A program made the position numbers and the translations under genes. Shown here in pieces: positions 7,889 to 15,960 of a stretch of 34,260 nucleotides of DNA. The notes under the pieces are model-generated. The model saw only the letters and a program-made list of their open reading frames with translations. It had not been told where the DNA came from and did no database searches. The stretch comes from a virus. The stretch spans positions 1-34,260 of IMG/VR virus record IMGVR_UViG_3300042866_002947, one strand, 5' to 3'. Position 1 is the first letter of the stretch. Every line of letters begins with the position of its first letter.

Positions 7889-7945
7889 TACGGTACCAAA
7901 TTTGAGTAAAGCTTGGGGCACATCAGGCCTGTTGCGGCAGCGTTC

Positions 7946-7974
7946 TTGAATAGGCAATGCATTTGCCTTACCTT
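7946..7974 (+). promoter_or_regulatory. Candidate promoter/operator of the prlF-yhaV operon
   Basis: TTGAAT (7946-7951) and TACCTT (7969-7974) are separated by exactly 17 bases. Those 17 bases (7952-7968) are a near-perfect palindrome, AGGCAATGCATTTGCCT. A repressor bound there would block the promoter, as expected for antitoxin autoregulation. The -10 match is weak. It lies 26 bases upstream of the antitoxin ATG. Confidence 0.5.
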
Positions 7975-8000
7975 GGACTGGTGCCGTGCGGGAGAATCAC

Positions 8001-8327
8001 ATGTTTGCTGAACTCAAGGTCGAATCCACGCTGACCGACAAATATCAGACGACAATGCCAGGGGTCGTTCGCAAGGCGCTCGGCCTCAAAAAGCGAGATC
8101 GCATCTCCTATACCATCCTGCCAGAAGGTGATGTGCTGCTCAGCCGTGCCTCGGATGCCGTTGAGGATCCGGCTATTGGCGCCTTCCTTAACTTTCTTGC
8201 ACAGGACATTGCCCAAAACCCCGGGCATATTCAGGCCCTCGGCGCTCCGCTCCGCGCCAGACTCTCTGAGTTGGTCGAGGGTGTAGACCTCGATCTGGAT
8301 GCGGCCTTGTCGCCTGGCGATGAATGA
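8001..8327 (+). CDS. prlF: PrlF-type antitoxin (AbrB/SpoVT fold)
   Basis: A 108-residue protein. The N-terminal part, ESTLTDKYQTTMPGVVRKALGLKKRDRISYTIL (about residues 7-40), is the swapped-hairpin AbrB fold of the PrlF/SohA antitoxins; the C-terminal helical part should wrap the toxin. I chose the ATG at 8001 because GGGAG lies upstream at the right spacing; an in-frame GTG at 7986 is an alternative. The stop overlaps the toxin start (ATGA at 8324-8327), typical for toxin-antitoxin operons. A palindrome in the upstream promoter supports autoregulation. It neutralises YhaV and probably represses the operon. Confidence 0.88.
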   Translation: MFAELKVESTLTDKYQTTMPGVVRKALGLKKRDRISYTILPEGDVLLSRASDAVEDPAIGAFLNFLAQDIAQNPGHIQALGAPLRARLSELVEGVDLDLDAALSPGDE

Positions 8328-8824
8328 CGGACGGTTCCTCTATGCAACTGGCCGTGAACGGTTGGACTTTGTTTGCGCACCCTTTGTTTCTTGCCCAGGT
8401 GGAGGAGCTTGCCGTTAAGGTTGCGGCTCTCAAAGCTGCCAATCCGACCGGCTATCGCAGCAAGAACGCAACGAAGCGGCTTGCCGCGATCAACAAGCTG
8501 ATCTTTGAAGAAATCCCCTCAGACCCTACCGACCCGAAGTTCCGGCAGGGCAACACCTTGGGCGAAGATCACAGGCACTGGTTCCGCGCAAAGTTCTTTC
8601 AGCAATACCGGCTGTTCTTCCGGTTCCATGCCGAAAGCCGCGTCATCATTCTTGCATGGGTGAATGACGATACAACGTTACGCGCCTATGACAGCCGCAC
8701 GGATGCATATCGGGTCTTCAAAGGGATGCTCGACGAAGGAAATCCACCTGGCAACTGGGCCACGCTGCTTGCAAGCGTACAAGAATCTGGCGGCCAGCTT
8801 GCCGATTTGATGAGCTCAAAGTGA
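8324..8824 (+). CDS. yhaV: YhaV-type toxin, ribonuclease of the RelE superfamily
   Basis: A 166-residue protein overlapping the antitoxin gene by four bases. Features of YhaV are visible: GWTLFAHPLFLAQVEELAVKVAALKAANP at the start, RLAAINKLIFEEIPSDP in the middle, then FRAKFFQQYRLFFRFHAESRVIILAWVNDD, the conserved core, and AYRVFKGMLDEGNPP near the end. YhaV cleaves mRNA and rRNA in vivo and is neutralised by PrlF. Length matches the family. The pair lies antisense between two late genes and ends 14 bases before the convergent DUF6441 gene. It may stabilise the prophage or interfere with competing phages (inference). Confidence 0.9.
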   Translation: MTDGSSMQLAVNGWTLFAHPLFLAQVEELAVKVAALKAANPTGYRSKNATKRLAAINKLIFEEIPSDPTDPKFRQGNTLGEDHRHWFRAKFFQQYRLFFRFHAESRVIILAWVNDDTTLRAYDSRTDAYRVFKGMLDEGNPPGNWATLLASVQESGGQLADLMSSK

Positions 8825-8838
8825 CGCGGAAGCTCGCA

Positions 8839-9468
8839 TCATAGCTTTCCCCCGACCCAACCCGCGACGATCTGGCCAGGGATTGACGCCATCGCCCGCT
8901 CGGCATCGCGCGCCAGATCCAACCGCTTGGCAAGCTTCACCTGCCGCACCAAGAGGAAGATCGGCACGGTGGCCCGCCCCCGGCCAGATTTCGCGCGAGA
9001 GGCAACCCCAAGCCCGCGACTGTTGAGCCGCCCCTCTGCCACGAGAAGGCTCGGCCCCCGAGCCCGGTAGATGAACCGCAGCGACAATCCGCGCCGCCGT
9101 TCCCATTCGCCCGGCGTTATCCTGCCCCCACGCCCGGATTTGCCCGCAGCAGCCGTCGGGATTGCCAGCCAGAGCCCGCTCTTCGATCGGATCAAGGGCC
9201 CGCTGTCATGCGCCCCGACAATCACCGGCGCGTTGGACCAGACCAGCGCCGCCGCATTCAAGCTGGGCCGACCCTTGGGATAGGCCTCCGAGCGAATGGT
9301 GCGAGAAAGCCGTTGCCCAAGTCCCGCTTGCGCGATCTGGTCCCGCCAATCGGTCTTGAGACGAAGCGCCGCGCCTTGAACGGCGTCCGAGACCGCCTTT
9401 TCGCCGGCGAGGAGTTCGGCTTGCATCATCGCAATGATGTCGGGATCGATGTTGAGCTTCAGTTTCAC
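8839..9468 (-). CDS. DUF6441 family head-tail completion / minor tail protein
   Basis: A 209-residue protein recognised as DUF6441: an N-terminal helix (KLNIDPDIIAMMQAELLAGEKAVSDAV), then LSRTIRSEAYPKGRPSLNAAALVWSNAP near 55-80, and RGGRITPGEWERRRGLSLRFIYRARGPSLLVAEG near 112-145. In these phages it follows the head-tail adaptor and precedes the tail terminator, so a role similar to HK97 gp10 or lambda Z is likely. Many basic residues suggest binding to DNA or acidic partner proteins. The start codon is GTG at 9468, six bases beyond the end of the adaptor frame. Beyond its 3' end lies the antisense toxin-antitoxin island. Confidence 0.82.
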   Translation of the reverse strand: MKLKLNIDPDIIAMMQAELLAGEKAVSDAVQGAALRLKTDWRDQIAQAGLGQRLSRTIRSEAYPKGRPSLNAAALVWSNAPVIVGAHDSGPLIRSKSGLWLAIPTAAAGKSGRGGRITPGEWERRRGLSLRFIYRARGPSLLVAEGRLNSRGLGVASRAKSGRGRATVPIFLLVRQVKLAKRLDLARDAERAMASIPGQIVAGWVGGKL

Positions 9469-9474
9469 CCTGGG

Positions 9475-9773
9475 TCACGCAGGGCAGAGATCAAGAGTCC
9501 AGATCAGCCGCTCGCGGTCTCGCCGCGGCTCCCCCTGGATCAAGAACGTCTCTTCCCCGATCAGGATCTGCTCCTGCGGGCGGGGATCAGGAATATCCGC
9601 CACCCGAACATCAATCCGGGTGGTCTGAGACAAGAGCCGCGCCGCGCCGAACTCGGTGATTTCATCCGGACGGCGCAGGACACCCCTTCCCCTCGTGAAA
9701 CGCCCCTCGCCATCTCAACCGCAAGGTTGAGGTCCCCGAAGAGGACCCCAACCGCCTCAGCAAAGGCCGTCAT
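9475..9773 (-). pseudogene. Frameshifted head-tail adaptor (head-tail joining) protein
   Basis: The ATG at 9773 overlaps the capsid stop (TGATG) and opens a frame beginning MTAFAEAVGVLFGDLNLAVEMARG. The conserved second half is in the -1 frame: LRRPDEITEFGAARLLSQTT, then the strands RIDVRVADIPDPRPQEQILI, GEETFLIQGEPRRDRERLIW and TLDLCPA, ending at the TGA at 9477-9475. The total of 299 bases is one short of a whole number of codons, so a single-base deletion (or two-base insertion) restores a protein of about 99 residues. The break lies between about 9712, where the -1 frame has its last upstream stop, and about 9670, in a G-rich stretch with GAGGGGC and GAGGGGAAGGGG. A sequencing error or a genuine -1 slip cannot be excluded. 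Confidence 0.75.
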
Positions 9774-10786
9774 CACGTCCGCCTCGCACTGCGCAGCACC
9801 TGTGGCCGGGTGCAAATCGGCAGCGGGTTCGACTCGATTTCCAGCCGCACCCATTCATCCCGCTCACGGTCTGGGATCATCCGCGCATAAAGCGGCAGAC
9901 CCAGCGTGTTCACCGTCTCAAACGTGTCAGCCGGCGCAAAGTAGATTTCAAAAAGGCCCTCGATGCCTTGCGGATAGAAAAAGGCCTTATCCGTCGGCAC
10001 GCCGATCGTCGCACTGCCGCCATAACGGCGGAAGGTGATGCCACCGAAGGTGAACTCATCAACCACCCTGCCCCGCAACTCATTCGCGGCCGCCGTATTG
10101 AGATAGGTCTCGCGGATTTCCTTATGGGCCACGAGATCGGCAAAGAAGGCCGAGCCACATTCCGCGCGCAGTTGCACGGGACCAACGGCCAGCCCACCCA
10201 GGCTTTCTTCCACGCTTTCGATCAAGGCCTGACACCGCTTGCGCAGTGCCCCCGATGCCGGTGCCGTATTGTCGAGATCAAAGTCGACCTCTGCCGCTGG
10301 CGTGATGCCAAACTCCGTGGCAAAATTGACGACCACCGCTCCATCGCGCGGATCTTTCACCAAACCCTGAATGCCGTTCAGCAAATGGTATTCAAAAGTG
10401 GCCTCAGCGTCCGAGCGTAGACGGCGCATCCGGCGCGCAACCTCGGCCTGAGCCTGCTGGGTCACGCTTTCCATGCCAAACTCGCGGATGCCTTGGATCT
10501 CGGACGCCCAAAGCACATCCTGCTTCTTGAACTGACGGCAGACAAAGGCCCGCACCTGCCGGCTTTCCGGCGACTGCTGGTCATAAGACGCACCACGCTC
10601 CGAGAACGGGATCAGAGCAAGCGTGCCATCACGGCTTTCAATGACGACCGTGCGTGTGCGCACGCCCCGCTCGCCGAAGAGCCCCGAGCCCGACAGGGTC
10701 GCGGGCTTGAAGGGAATGTTTTCCAACGCGCGCGTCAGTTCGATGACAGAGAAGGCATCGCCTTCAAAAATATCCATGCTGGCCAT
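9773..10786 (-). CDS. Major capsid protein (lambda gpE family)
   Basis: A 337-residue protein starting MASMDIFEGDAFSVIELTRALENIPFKPATLSG, the typical start of gpE-type capsid proteins (HK97 fold). Other family features are FSERGASYDQQSPESRQVRAFVCRQFKKQD around 60-92, RRMRRLRSDAEATFEYHLLNGIQG near 120-142, and FYPQGIEGLFEIYFAPADTFETVNTLGLPLYAR near 275-308. It follows a gpD-like decoration gene, the lambda order. It forms the procapsid shell together with scaffold and protease. No separate scaffold gene is visible, so the scaffold may be part of the protease gene. Its stop overlaps the next gene's ATG. Confidence 0.93.
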   Translation of the reverse strand: MASMDIFEGDAFSVIELTRALENIPFKPATLSGSGLFGERGVRTRTVVIESRDGTLALIPFSERGASYDQQSPESRQVRAFVCRQFKKQDVLWASEIQGIREFGMESVTQQAQAEVARRMRRLRSDAEATFEYHLLNGIQGLVKDPRDGAVVVNFATEFGITPAAEVDFDLDNTAPASGALRKRCQALIESVEESLGGLAVGPVQLRAECGSAFFADLVAHKEIRETYLNTAAANELRGRVVDEFTFGGITFRRYGGSATIGVPTDKAFFYPQGIEGLFEIYFAPADTFETVNTLGLPLYARMIPDRERDEWVRLEIESNPLPICTRPQVLRSARRT

Positions 10787-10831
10787 ATGCCAAACTCCTT
10801 GATGTGATGTTCGAAAGGCGAAAGCCCCGCC

Positions 10832-11203
10832 TCAGCGCAGCACGATCCCAAGCGCGCCAAGCGCCGTCGTAGCCGCAGCGATCTGGGCCTCCGTCGCACC
10901 GACGGGCCAAACGAGATCGTGGCGGTTGACGATGGCCGGGCCGCGCAGGATCACGACGCCAGGCACATCGGCCGCACTGGCATCCACGCCGGCCCAGAGA
11001 ATGCCGGTCGCCGTCTGGCTGCCGTTCGTCGCGGCCGGTGCAAGGCCAGTGTATTTGCCGCCCGTGGTGATCTTGCCCAGCACCGTACCCGGCTCAATCT
11101 TGCCTGCCCCCGAGGCAAGGGTGACGGTTTCTCGGGTGTAATCGCGCAAGACTTCCCAAACGAGGAAGCCACCGGCGTGTTTGCCTTCCGTGAGAGTGGT
11201 CAT
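10832..11203 (-). CDS. Head decoration protein (lambda gpD family)
   Basis: A 123-residue protein: MTTLTEGKHAGGFLVWEVLRDYTRETVTLASG, then GKIEPGTVLGKIT near 34-46 and ATGILWAGVDASAADVPGVVILRGPAIVN in the middle, a pattern of the gpD family that trimerises on the expanded capsid and stabilises it after DNA packaging. It sits between the protease and the major capsid genes as in lambda. ATG at 11203. The gap to the capsid start (45 bases) contains no obvious terminator. Confidence 0.9.
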   Translation of the reverse strand: MTTLTEGKHAGGFLVWEVLRDYTRETVTLASGAGKIEPGTVLGKITTGGKYTGLAPAATNGSQTATGILWAGVDASAADVPGVVILRGPAIVNRHDLVWPVGATEAQIAAATTALGALGIVLR

Positions 11204-11209
11204 GAGACA

Positions 11210-12253
11210 TTAGCCTTTCGTCTTGAACGTGCGGGCGATCACATCGCCCCAGGTGTTGGTGGTTGCCGCGCGTCCCGGTTGAGCATGGGCAGCGGTGATG
11301 TCGGGGGTTGCAGCGGCCTTCACGGCCAATAGGCGGGCCCTGACGTCCTCAAGGTCGATATCTTCCTCGAGGAACCAGCCCGCCATCTGCGGCTGCCCCG
11401 CAAGGCGGCAAAGGTCGATCACGGCGCGGGCATGGGCGATGGCCTCGGCGCGGATGGTGCTGTGATCAGGGGCGGCGTTTTGAGCGGCATCGCAGCCGTC
11501 TTCGGGAATGGCGGTTTGGACGGTTTTGGCCACTGTGGTTTCACTTGCAGCCATGGTTGGCGCTTCTGAAGCCGGGCGTTCAGGGTCAGGCTGGGTGTTG
11601 AGCACTGCAACACCCGCAGTCTGGGGCTCCGGGGCTGCAGACCTTTCTAGTTCACTCGCAGCCTCGACCAATTCGGGCGGCGCATTGCGGAACAACCGGG
11701 TTATATCGAACGTGGCAGCGAGCCTCACAGGCTCGGCGATGCGGTCGATGAAGCCGATATCCAGCGCGTCCTTGGCATCAAGCCAGGTCTCTGCCGCCAT
11801 CAGGGCGGCGATGTCCCCGTCGGGCTTGCCGGATTTCGCGGCATAGCCCTGAATGAGGCTGCCCTTCACCTTGTCGAGTGCCTCGGCCGTGGACCGCATG
11901 TCCTCAGCCGTGCCCATCACCAGCCCCGAAGGGTCGTGGATCATCAGGAAGGCGTTTTCTGGCATGATGATCGTATCACCCGCCATCGCGACGTAGCTCG
12001 CAGCCGACGCCGCGATGCCATCGATCCAAACCGTGACCTCGCCCGTGTGCCGTTTCAGCGCATTGAAGATCGCCACAGCATCAAAGACCGAGCCGCCGGG
12101 ACTGTTGAGGCGCAGATCGATCGCGGCATCGCCAGGCAACGCGCCGAGTTCCGCGAGAAACCCCTTGGCGCTGACACCATAGGCGCCGATTTCGTCATAG
12201 ATCAGCACTTCCGTCCCCGACGCGCGGGCACGGATCGTGTACCAGGATTTCAT
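11210..12253 (-). CDS. Head maturation protease, ClpP/S14 type (with probable scaffold domain)
   Basis: A 347-residue protein from the ATG at 12253, preceded by GGAG; longer in-frame starts up to 12361 overlap the portal gene and are not needed. Residues 1-190 are ClpP-like: LRLNSPGGSVFDAVAIFNAL near 48-66, WIDGIAASAASYVAMAG near 76-92 with the nucleophile Ser83, and FLMIHDPSG near 102-110 with His106. Residues 200-347 are alanine/proline/glutamate-rich with a helical end, a candidate internal scaffold domain as in lambda C/Nu3 (inference). It lies between portal and decoration genes. Role: removes scaffold and trims portal or capsid parts during head maturation. Confidence 0.9.
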   Translation of the reverse strand: MKSWYTIRARASGTEVLIYDEIGAYGVSAKGFLAELGALPGDAAIDLRLNSPGGSVFDAVAIFNALKRHTGEVTVWIDGIAASAASYVAMAGDTIIMPENAFLMIHDPSGLVMGTAEDMRSTAEALDKVKGSLIQGYAAKSGKPDGDIAALMAAETWLDAKDALDIGFIDRIAEPVRLAATFDITRLFRNAPPELVEAASELERSAAPEPQTAGVAVLNTQPDPERPASEAPTMAASETTVAKTVQTAIPEDGCDAAQNAAPDHSTIRAEAIAHARAVIDLCRLAGQPQMAGWFLEEDIDLEDVRARLLAVKAAATPDITAAHAQPGRAATTNTWGDVIARTFKTKG

Positions 12254-12263
12254 GGGGTTACTC

Positions 12264-13766
12264 CTACTGAGTGTCGGTGCCCGGGTTACTGTCGGACGGT
12301 CCGTCATTAGAATTTGGACTGGGCTCTTGGATGGGAGTTGCCCTTGCCCCCTGCGTTTCACCGGGGCTGGCGCGATAGGTCAGGCCCAAGTCTGCTGCAC
12401 GTTTCGCGTCCGAGGCATTCTCGCGATCGACCTCTTCGATGTCATAGCCCGTGGCCTCGACCACCTTGCGCCGCGACGTCAGGCCAGCTTCCATCGCCAG
12501 AACCTGCGCTTGGATGTCCTTCAACGGATCCACCCAATCCCAACGTGGTGGGATCCATTGCACCGGCCGGGCCGTGACAGGATCAGCATGGAGCGCGCCC
12601 GAGAGCACGGCTGTTTCCAGCCAACGCCGCCAGATCGGTCGGCAAAGCTGGTGCGCCATGACCCCGTGCTGCAACTGACCAATGCGGCGGCGGAATTCGA
12701 CGAGTTCGGCCCTGAGGCTTGAGTAATTCGCCTGCCGGACATCGCCGGTGACGAGGTGATACGGCAGACCCAGCGACGCCGAGACTGCCAGCAGCGTTCG
12801 GTACTGAAACGCCTCATAGCCGCCACCAACATCCGCCGGGCTTGAGAACTTCACATCCTCGCCCGGCAGCAGCACCTGCATCGTGCCGGGCTCTAGGCTG
12901 GCCATAGCCGCACCATCGAGATCGGCTTCACCCTCCCCTATCATTGGGTCTTCGGGTGCCGTCTTGGTGATGAAGCCCGCGAACATGGCGGCCGTCTTTT
13001 TCCGGTCGAGTTCGGCGTCATCATACTGGTCCAGCAGGAACAACCGCACCATGGCAGGCGCCACATGGGGCAGGCCCCGGATCTGACCCGCATCTATGGG
13101 CCTGTAGATGTGCAAAACCTCCTCGGCTGGCACGCGGACAGTGTCCGGCACGGCCACCCGTTGATCCGTGCTGTCGCCGGGATGCCGCCGGCGGAAGTGA
13201 TAAGCCACCCGCCGCCCAATCAGGTCGAACTCGATCCCGCAGCGAATACGATTGCCGTTCGGGTCCGTCTCAGTTTTCTCAAACGGCAGCATCTCGGATT
13301 GCAGAAGCTGCAACTGCAGGGGCACCAGCAGCCCGTCCTCCACCCGGCGCGGACGCAGGCGCACAAAACACTCACCGGCGACAAACATTTCGCGCGCGAC
13401 CATGGCCTGCAGGCCATAGAAGTCGGTCAGGCCATCGGCATCCGCTTCATCCGTCCAGGCAAGCCAGAGCTTCTGAACCTGGTCGCGCAGCGCCGCATCC
13501 GTGATAAGCGAGGACGGTTTGATGCCGTCGCCGACGAGGTTAGCCGCAAAGGCCTCGCAGGCATTGGCGGCATAACCGTTGGTGACCACCAGTTCACGCG
13601 AGCGGGCCAGCAGTCTGGGCCCGCCCGAGGCAACCAGCGCGTTGATGTTTTCCAAGGGTGGATTCCAGCCCCGCAAGCGGCGCTTGGCCATCGCGCCTTC
13701 AAGCCGTGCGCGCATAGCTTCAGGACCGCCTGGCTTGGGGCGGCGGAACAAGTCGAACATCCCCAT
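12264..13766 (-). CDS. Portal protein (lambda gpB family)
   Basis: A 500-residue protein with lambda-type portal features: ANACEAFAANLVGDGIKP near 68-86, then MVAREMFVAGECFVRLRPRR near 123-142, HIYRPIDAGQIRGLPHVAPAMVRL near 216-240 and YSSLRAELVEFRRRIG near 358-373. The C-terminus is proline/serine/asparagine-rich and likely disordered. Twelve copies form the ring at one capsid vertex through which DNA enters and to which the connector and tail attach. It is followed by the protease gene and preceded by a gpW-like gene, so the module is complete in lambda order. ATG at 13766. Confidence 0.93.
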   Translation of the reverse strand: MGMFDLFRRPKPGGPEAMRARLEGAMAKRRLRGWNPPLENINALVASGGPRLLARSRELVVTNGYAANACEAFAANLVGDGIKPSSLITDAALRDQVQKLWLAWTDEADADGLTDFYGLQAMVAREMFVAGECFVRLRPRRVEDGLLVPLQLQLLQSEMLPFEKTETDPNGNRIRCGIEFDLIGRRVAYHFRRRHPGDSTDQRVAVPDTVRVPAEEVLHIYRPIDAGQIRGLPHVAPAMVRLFLLDQYDDAELDRKKTAAMFAGFITKTAPEDPMIGEGEADLDGAAMASLEPGTMQVLLPGEDVKFSSPADVGGGYEAFQYRTLLAVSASLGLPYHLVTGDVRQANYSSLRAELVEFRRRIGQLQHGVMAHQLCRPIWRRWLETAVLSGALHADPVTARPVQWIPPRWDWVDPLKDIQAQVLAMEAGLTSRRKVVEATGYDIEEVDRENASDAKRAADLGLTYRASPGETQGARATPIQEPSPNSNDGPSDSNPGTDTQ

Positions 13767-13771
13767 TTCTG

Positions 13772-13999
13772 TCAGAGCCCCTTGGCCGTCGTCACACGCA
13801 CCTGCCGCACCATCCGCCGGCCTTCAGCCGCAGCGATCTCGCGGTCGAGCGCCTCGATGACTCGATCGATTTCTGCTACAGAGCGATAGTCCACCGTCTT
13901 ACCGTCGTAGCTGACGCGAGCAACGCCCGAGGCGCGCTGCGAGGTCAGGGCCTCCCGGCGGAGTTTCAATGTCGCCAGATCCGCCATGCCCAAACTCAT
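13772..13999 (-). CDS. gpW-like head-tail joining protein
   Basis: A 75-residue protein of the gpW family: MADLATLKLRREALTSQRASG, then VARVSYDGKTVDYRSVAEIDRVIEALDREIAAAEG, which should give two helices around a beta hairpin. gpW binds the portal after packaging and forms the entry for the tail. The ATG at 13999 overlaps the terminase stop (ATGA), which suggests coupling; an internal ATG at 13987 gives the classic MADL start. It lies between large terminase and portal exactly as in lambda. Confidence 0.87.
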   Translation of the reverse strand: MSLGMADLATLKLRREALTSQRASGVARVSYDGKTVDYRSVAEIDRVIEALDREIAAAEGRRMVRQVRVTTAKGL

Positions 14000-15960
14000 C
14001 CCATGTAAGTTGACCGCGCAACGCGGCGCACCTTTGACTTGCGTGCAAATTGCGGCCCCCCGGCAGAGGCGGCGCCCTTGGCATCAGCGAGAGCAAACTG
14101 TGCGGCCAACTCCTCCCACCGCGCGTCCGACCAACGGTCAGCCCCGAGGATCCAAGCGGCTGCCCGAGCATAGACCCGGCAGTCGAGGGCTTCATTCCGC
14201 TCCCGCAGCTTTTGCCATTCGAGTTTGGCAAAGCCACGCTTGTTCTTGACCGTGACCAGCTGCTCGGCCGTCAACTGCTTCAACCATTCGGCATCGACCC
14301 AGCCCGGCAGATGGAGAAAGCCGGGAGGAAACGTCTCTCCACCAACCGGGCTGGGTTCCGGCGGATCAAGCCGCAGGAAGCGATAGGTCTCGGCCTTGAA
14401 CGTCGAGGTGGCGATGGTCCAAAGCCGTGCACCTCGGCGAAGACGTTTGCCCGCGATCGTCGCATCCACAAACGTCGGCCCTGTCACAGGGCTTGCCCGA
14501 TTGAACCCTTCCACGCCCTTCACCGGCGCGACCTGTCCAAAGCCCACCTGCCGCGCCCAGGCGTAGACTGCGGCCGTTTCATAACCGGTGTCGATCGCGA
14601 GCCGCGCAATCGTCATCGTCGTGCCGCTCGCGTGAGCCCAAGTTCGGCCAAGAAGGTCAGAAAGCTTCTGCCAACAGGCTTGCTCGCCCGGGCCGCCGTC
14701 GATGACGATGTGATCAATGAGCCAGCTTTGCAGACCCCTGCCCCAGGCCCAGACATCGACCTCGATCCGGTCCCTCTGGACGTCGGCCCCGGCCGTCAGA
14801 AACAGCCCGCCCGCCGGCACCGTGCCTGCACGCCAATCTTCCTTCAGACCCTGCAGGCGCTGCCAATCCGGGGCCTCCCCACTTTCCATCCAAGTCTCGC
14901 CGAGCGAGGTGTTGACGAAGGTCTTCATCGTCTCGTCCCCACCGGCGCGCGCCGACAGAAACGCCTTGGCCATGGCCTCGAGCCGCACCCAGGGCGAATA
15001 GATCTCGTTCAGGTGGAAGCCAGCCGTCCCGTTAAATGGCGCGTCTGCGATCCAGCGGCCCTTCGAGATCGCGGCCCAGCGGGTCTCATCCTTCCAGGGC
15101 GCATCGCAGTCCGCGCAGTGGTAGCGCGCTGTTTCGGGGCGATGGCCGCCGTTCTCGTCCTTGTCCCACTTCACCTGTCCCCAGGTCAGGATTTGTTCCG
15201 CACCGCACACCGGGCACGGCACCCAATACCGGCGCTGGTCGCTTTCCTCAAAAGCCGCCTCGATCCGGCTGGCGCCCTTGTTCGTCGGCGTCGAGACCAG
15301 CACGATCTTGCGGTTCCAGAACGTCACCGTCCGCTTCTTTGCTAGGTTGACCGGGTCACCCTCGGCCCCTGCGCTGAAGGGATAGCGGTCCACCTCGTCG
15401 CACAAGAGCAGCCGGATCGGGCGGCTCGCCAGCCCCGAGGGCGCGTTGGCACCCACGATGGTCAGATGCCCGCCCGGAAACCGCTTGTGCAGGATCTTGT
15501 TGTTGCCGTCCCTAGACTTCGGGTTGGCGATCTTGGTCTGCAAACAGGGCGTGTCCCGCGCCATCGGCGAGAAGCGGTCCTTCGACCAAGTTTCCGCATC
15601 CCGCTCGGTCGGCATCACCACCATGATCGGTGCCGGATCTTGGTCGATGTGGTAGCCGACACAGTTATTCACCACTTCGGTTTTGCCCACCTGTGAACTG
15701 GACATAATGACGACGGTTTCGGTGCCTGCGTCCGAGACCGCTTCCATGATCCCGCGCTGGTATTCGGCACGGGCAGTGCGCCATTGACCGGGCTCAGCGC
15801 TGGCCTCAGAACTCAGCCTGCGGTTCTGATCCGCCCAATCGCTGATTGTCAGATCCGGTGGCGGCCTCAAGACCGCCAAGGCCTTCGCGACCGTCCGTTT
15901 CAGGATCGGCGACCCCACCAATGTCAGCTTCGACGTCAATTTCTGGTTCTGCGAGATCAT
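13996..15960 (-). CDS. terL: Large terminase subunit (lambda gpA family)
   Basis: A 654-residue ATPase-nuclease. Residues 35-70 show the gpA-type opening (RPPPDLTISDWADQNRRLSS). The Walker A motif SSSQVGKT lies near 87-94 and Walker B LLLCDEVD near 184-191, followed by VSTPTNKG as coupling motif. A four-cysteine pair (CPVC and CADC, about 245-283) may bind zinc. The C-terminal half holds the nuclease, with acidic residues such as GADVQRDRIEVDVWAWG and AIDTGYETAAVYAW. It cuts and translocates phage DNA into the prohead. The ATG at 15960 (a TTG precedes at 15963) lies 155 bases inside the small subunit gene; a later start is possible but would be unusual. Confidence 0.93.
   Translation of the reverse strand: MISQNQKLTSKLTLVGSPILKRTVAKALAVLRPPPDLTISDWADQNRRLSSEASAEPGQWRTARAEYQRGIMEAVSDAGTETVVIMSSSQVGKTEVVNNCVGYHIDQDPAPIMVVMPTERDAETWSKDRFSPMARDTPCLQTKIANPKSRDGNNKILHKRFPGGHLTIVGANAPSGLASRPIRLLLCDEVDRYPFSAGAEGDPVNLAKKRTVTFWNRKIVLVSTPTNKGASRIEAAFEESDQRRYWVPCPVCGAEQILTWGQVKWDKDENGGHRPETARYHCADCDAPWKDETRWAAISKGRWIADAPFNGTAGFHLNEIYSPWVRLEAMAKAFLSARAGGDETMKTFVNTSLGETWMESGEAPDWQRLQGLKEDWRAGTVPAGGLFLTAGADVQRDRIEVDVWAWGRGLQSWLIDHIVIDGGPGEQACWQKLSDLLGRTWAHASGTTMTIARLAIDTGYETAAVYAWARQVGFGQVAPVKGVEGFNRASPVTGPTFVDATIAGKRLRRGARLWTIATSTFKAETYRFLRLDPPEPSPVGGETFPPGFLHLPGWVDAEWLKQLTAEQLVTVKNKRGFAKLEWQKLRERNEALDCRVYARAAAWILGADRWSDARWEELAAQFALADAKGAASAGGPQFARKSKVRRVARSTYMG

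Noticed and set aside
9208-10038. 276-codon plus-strand open frame across the capsid end and the head-tail adaptor
   Set aside because: Antisense to genes with recognised families; no start signal or motifs.
14050-15345. 431-codon plus-strand open frame opposite the large terminase gene
   Set aside because: It is a shadow of the high-GC terL frame, with arginine/proline-rich composition and no family resemblance; terL has clear motifs.
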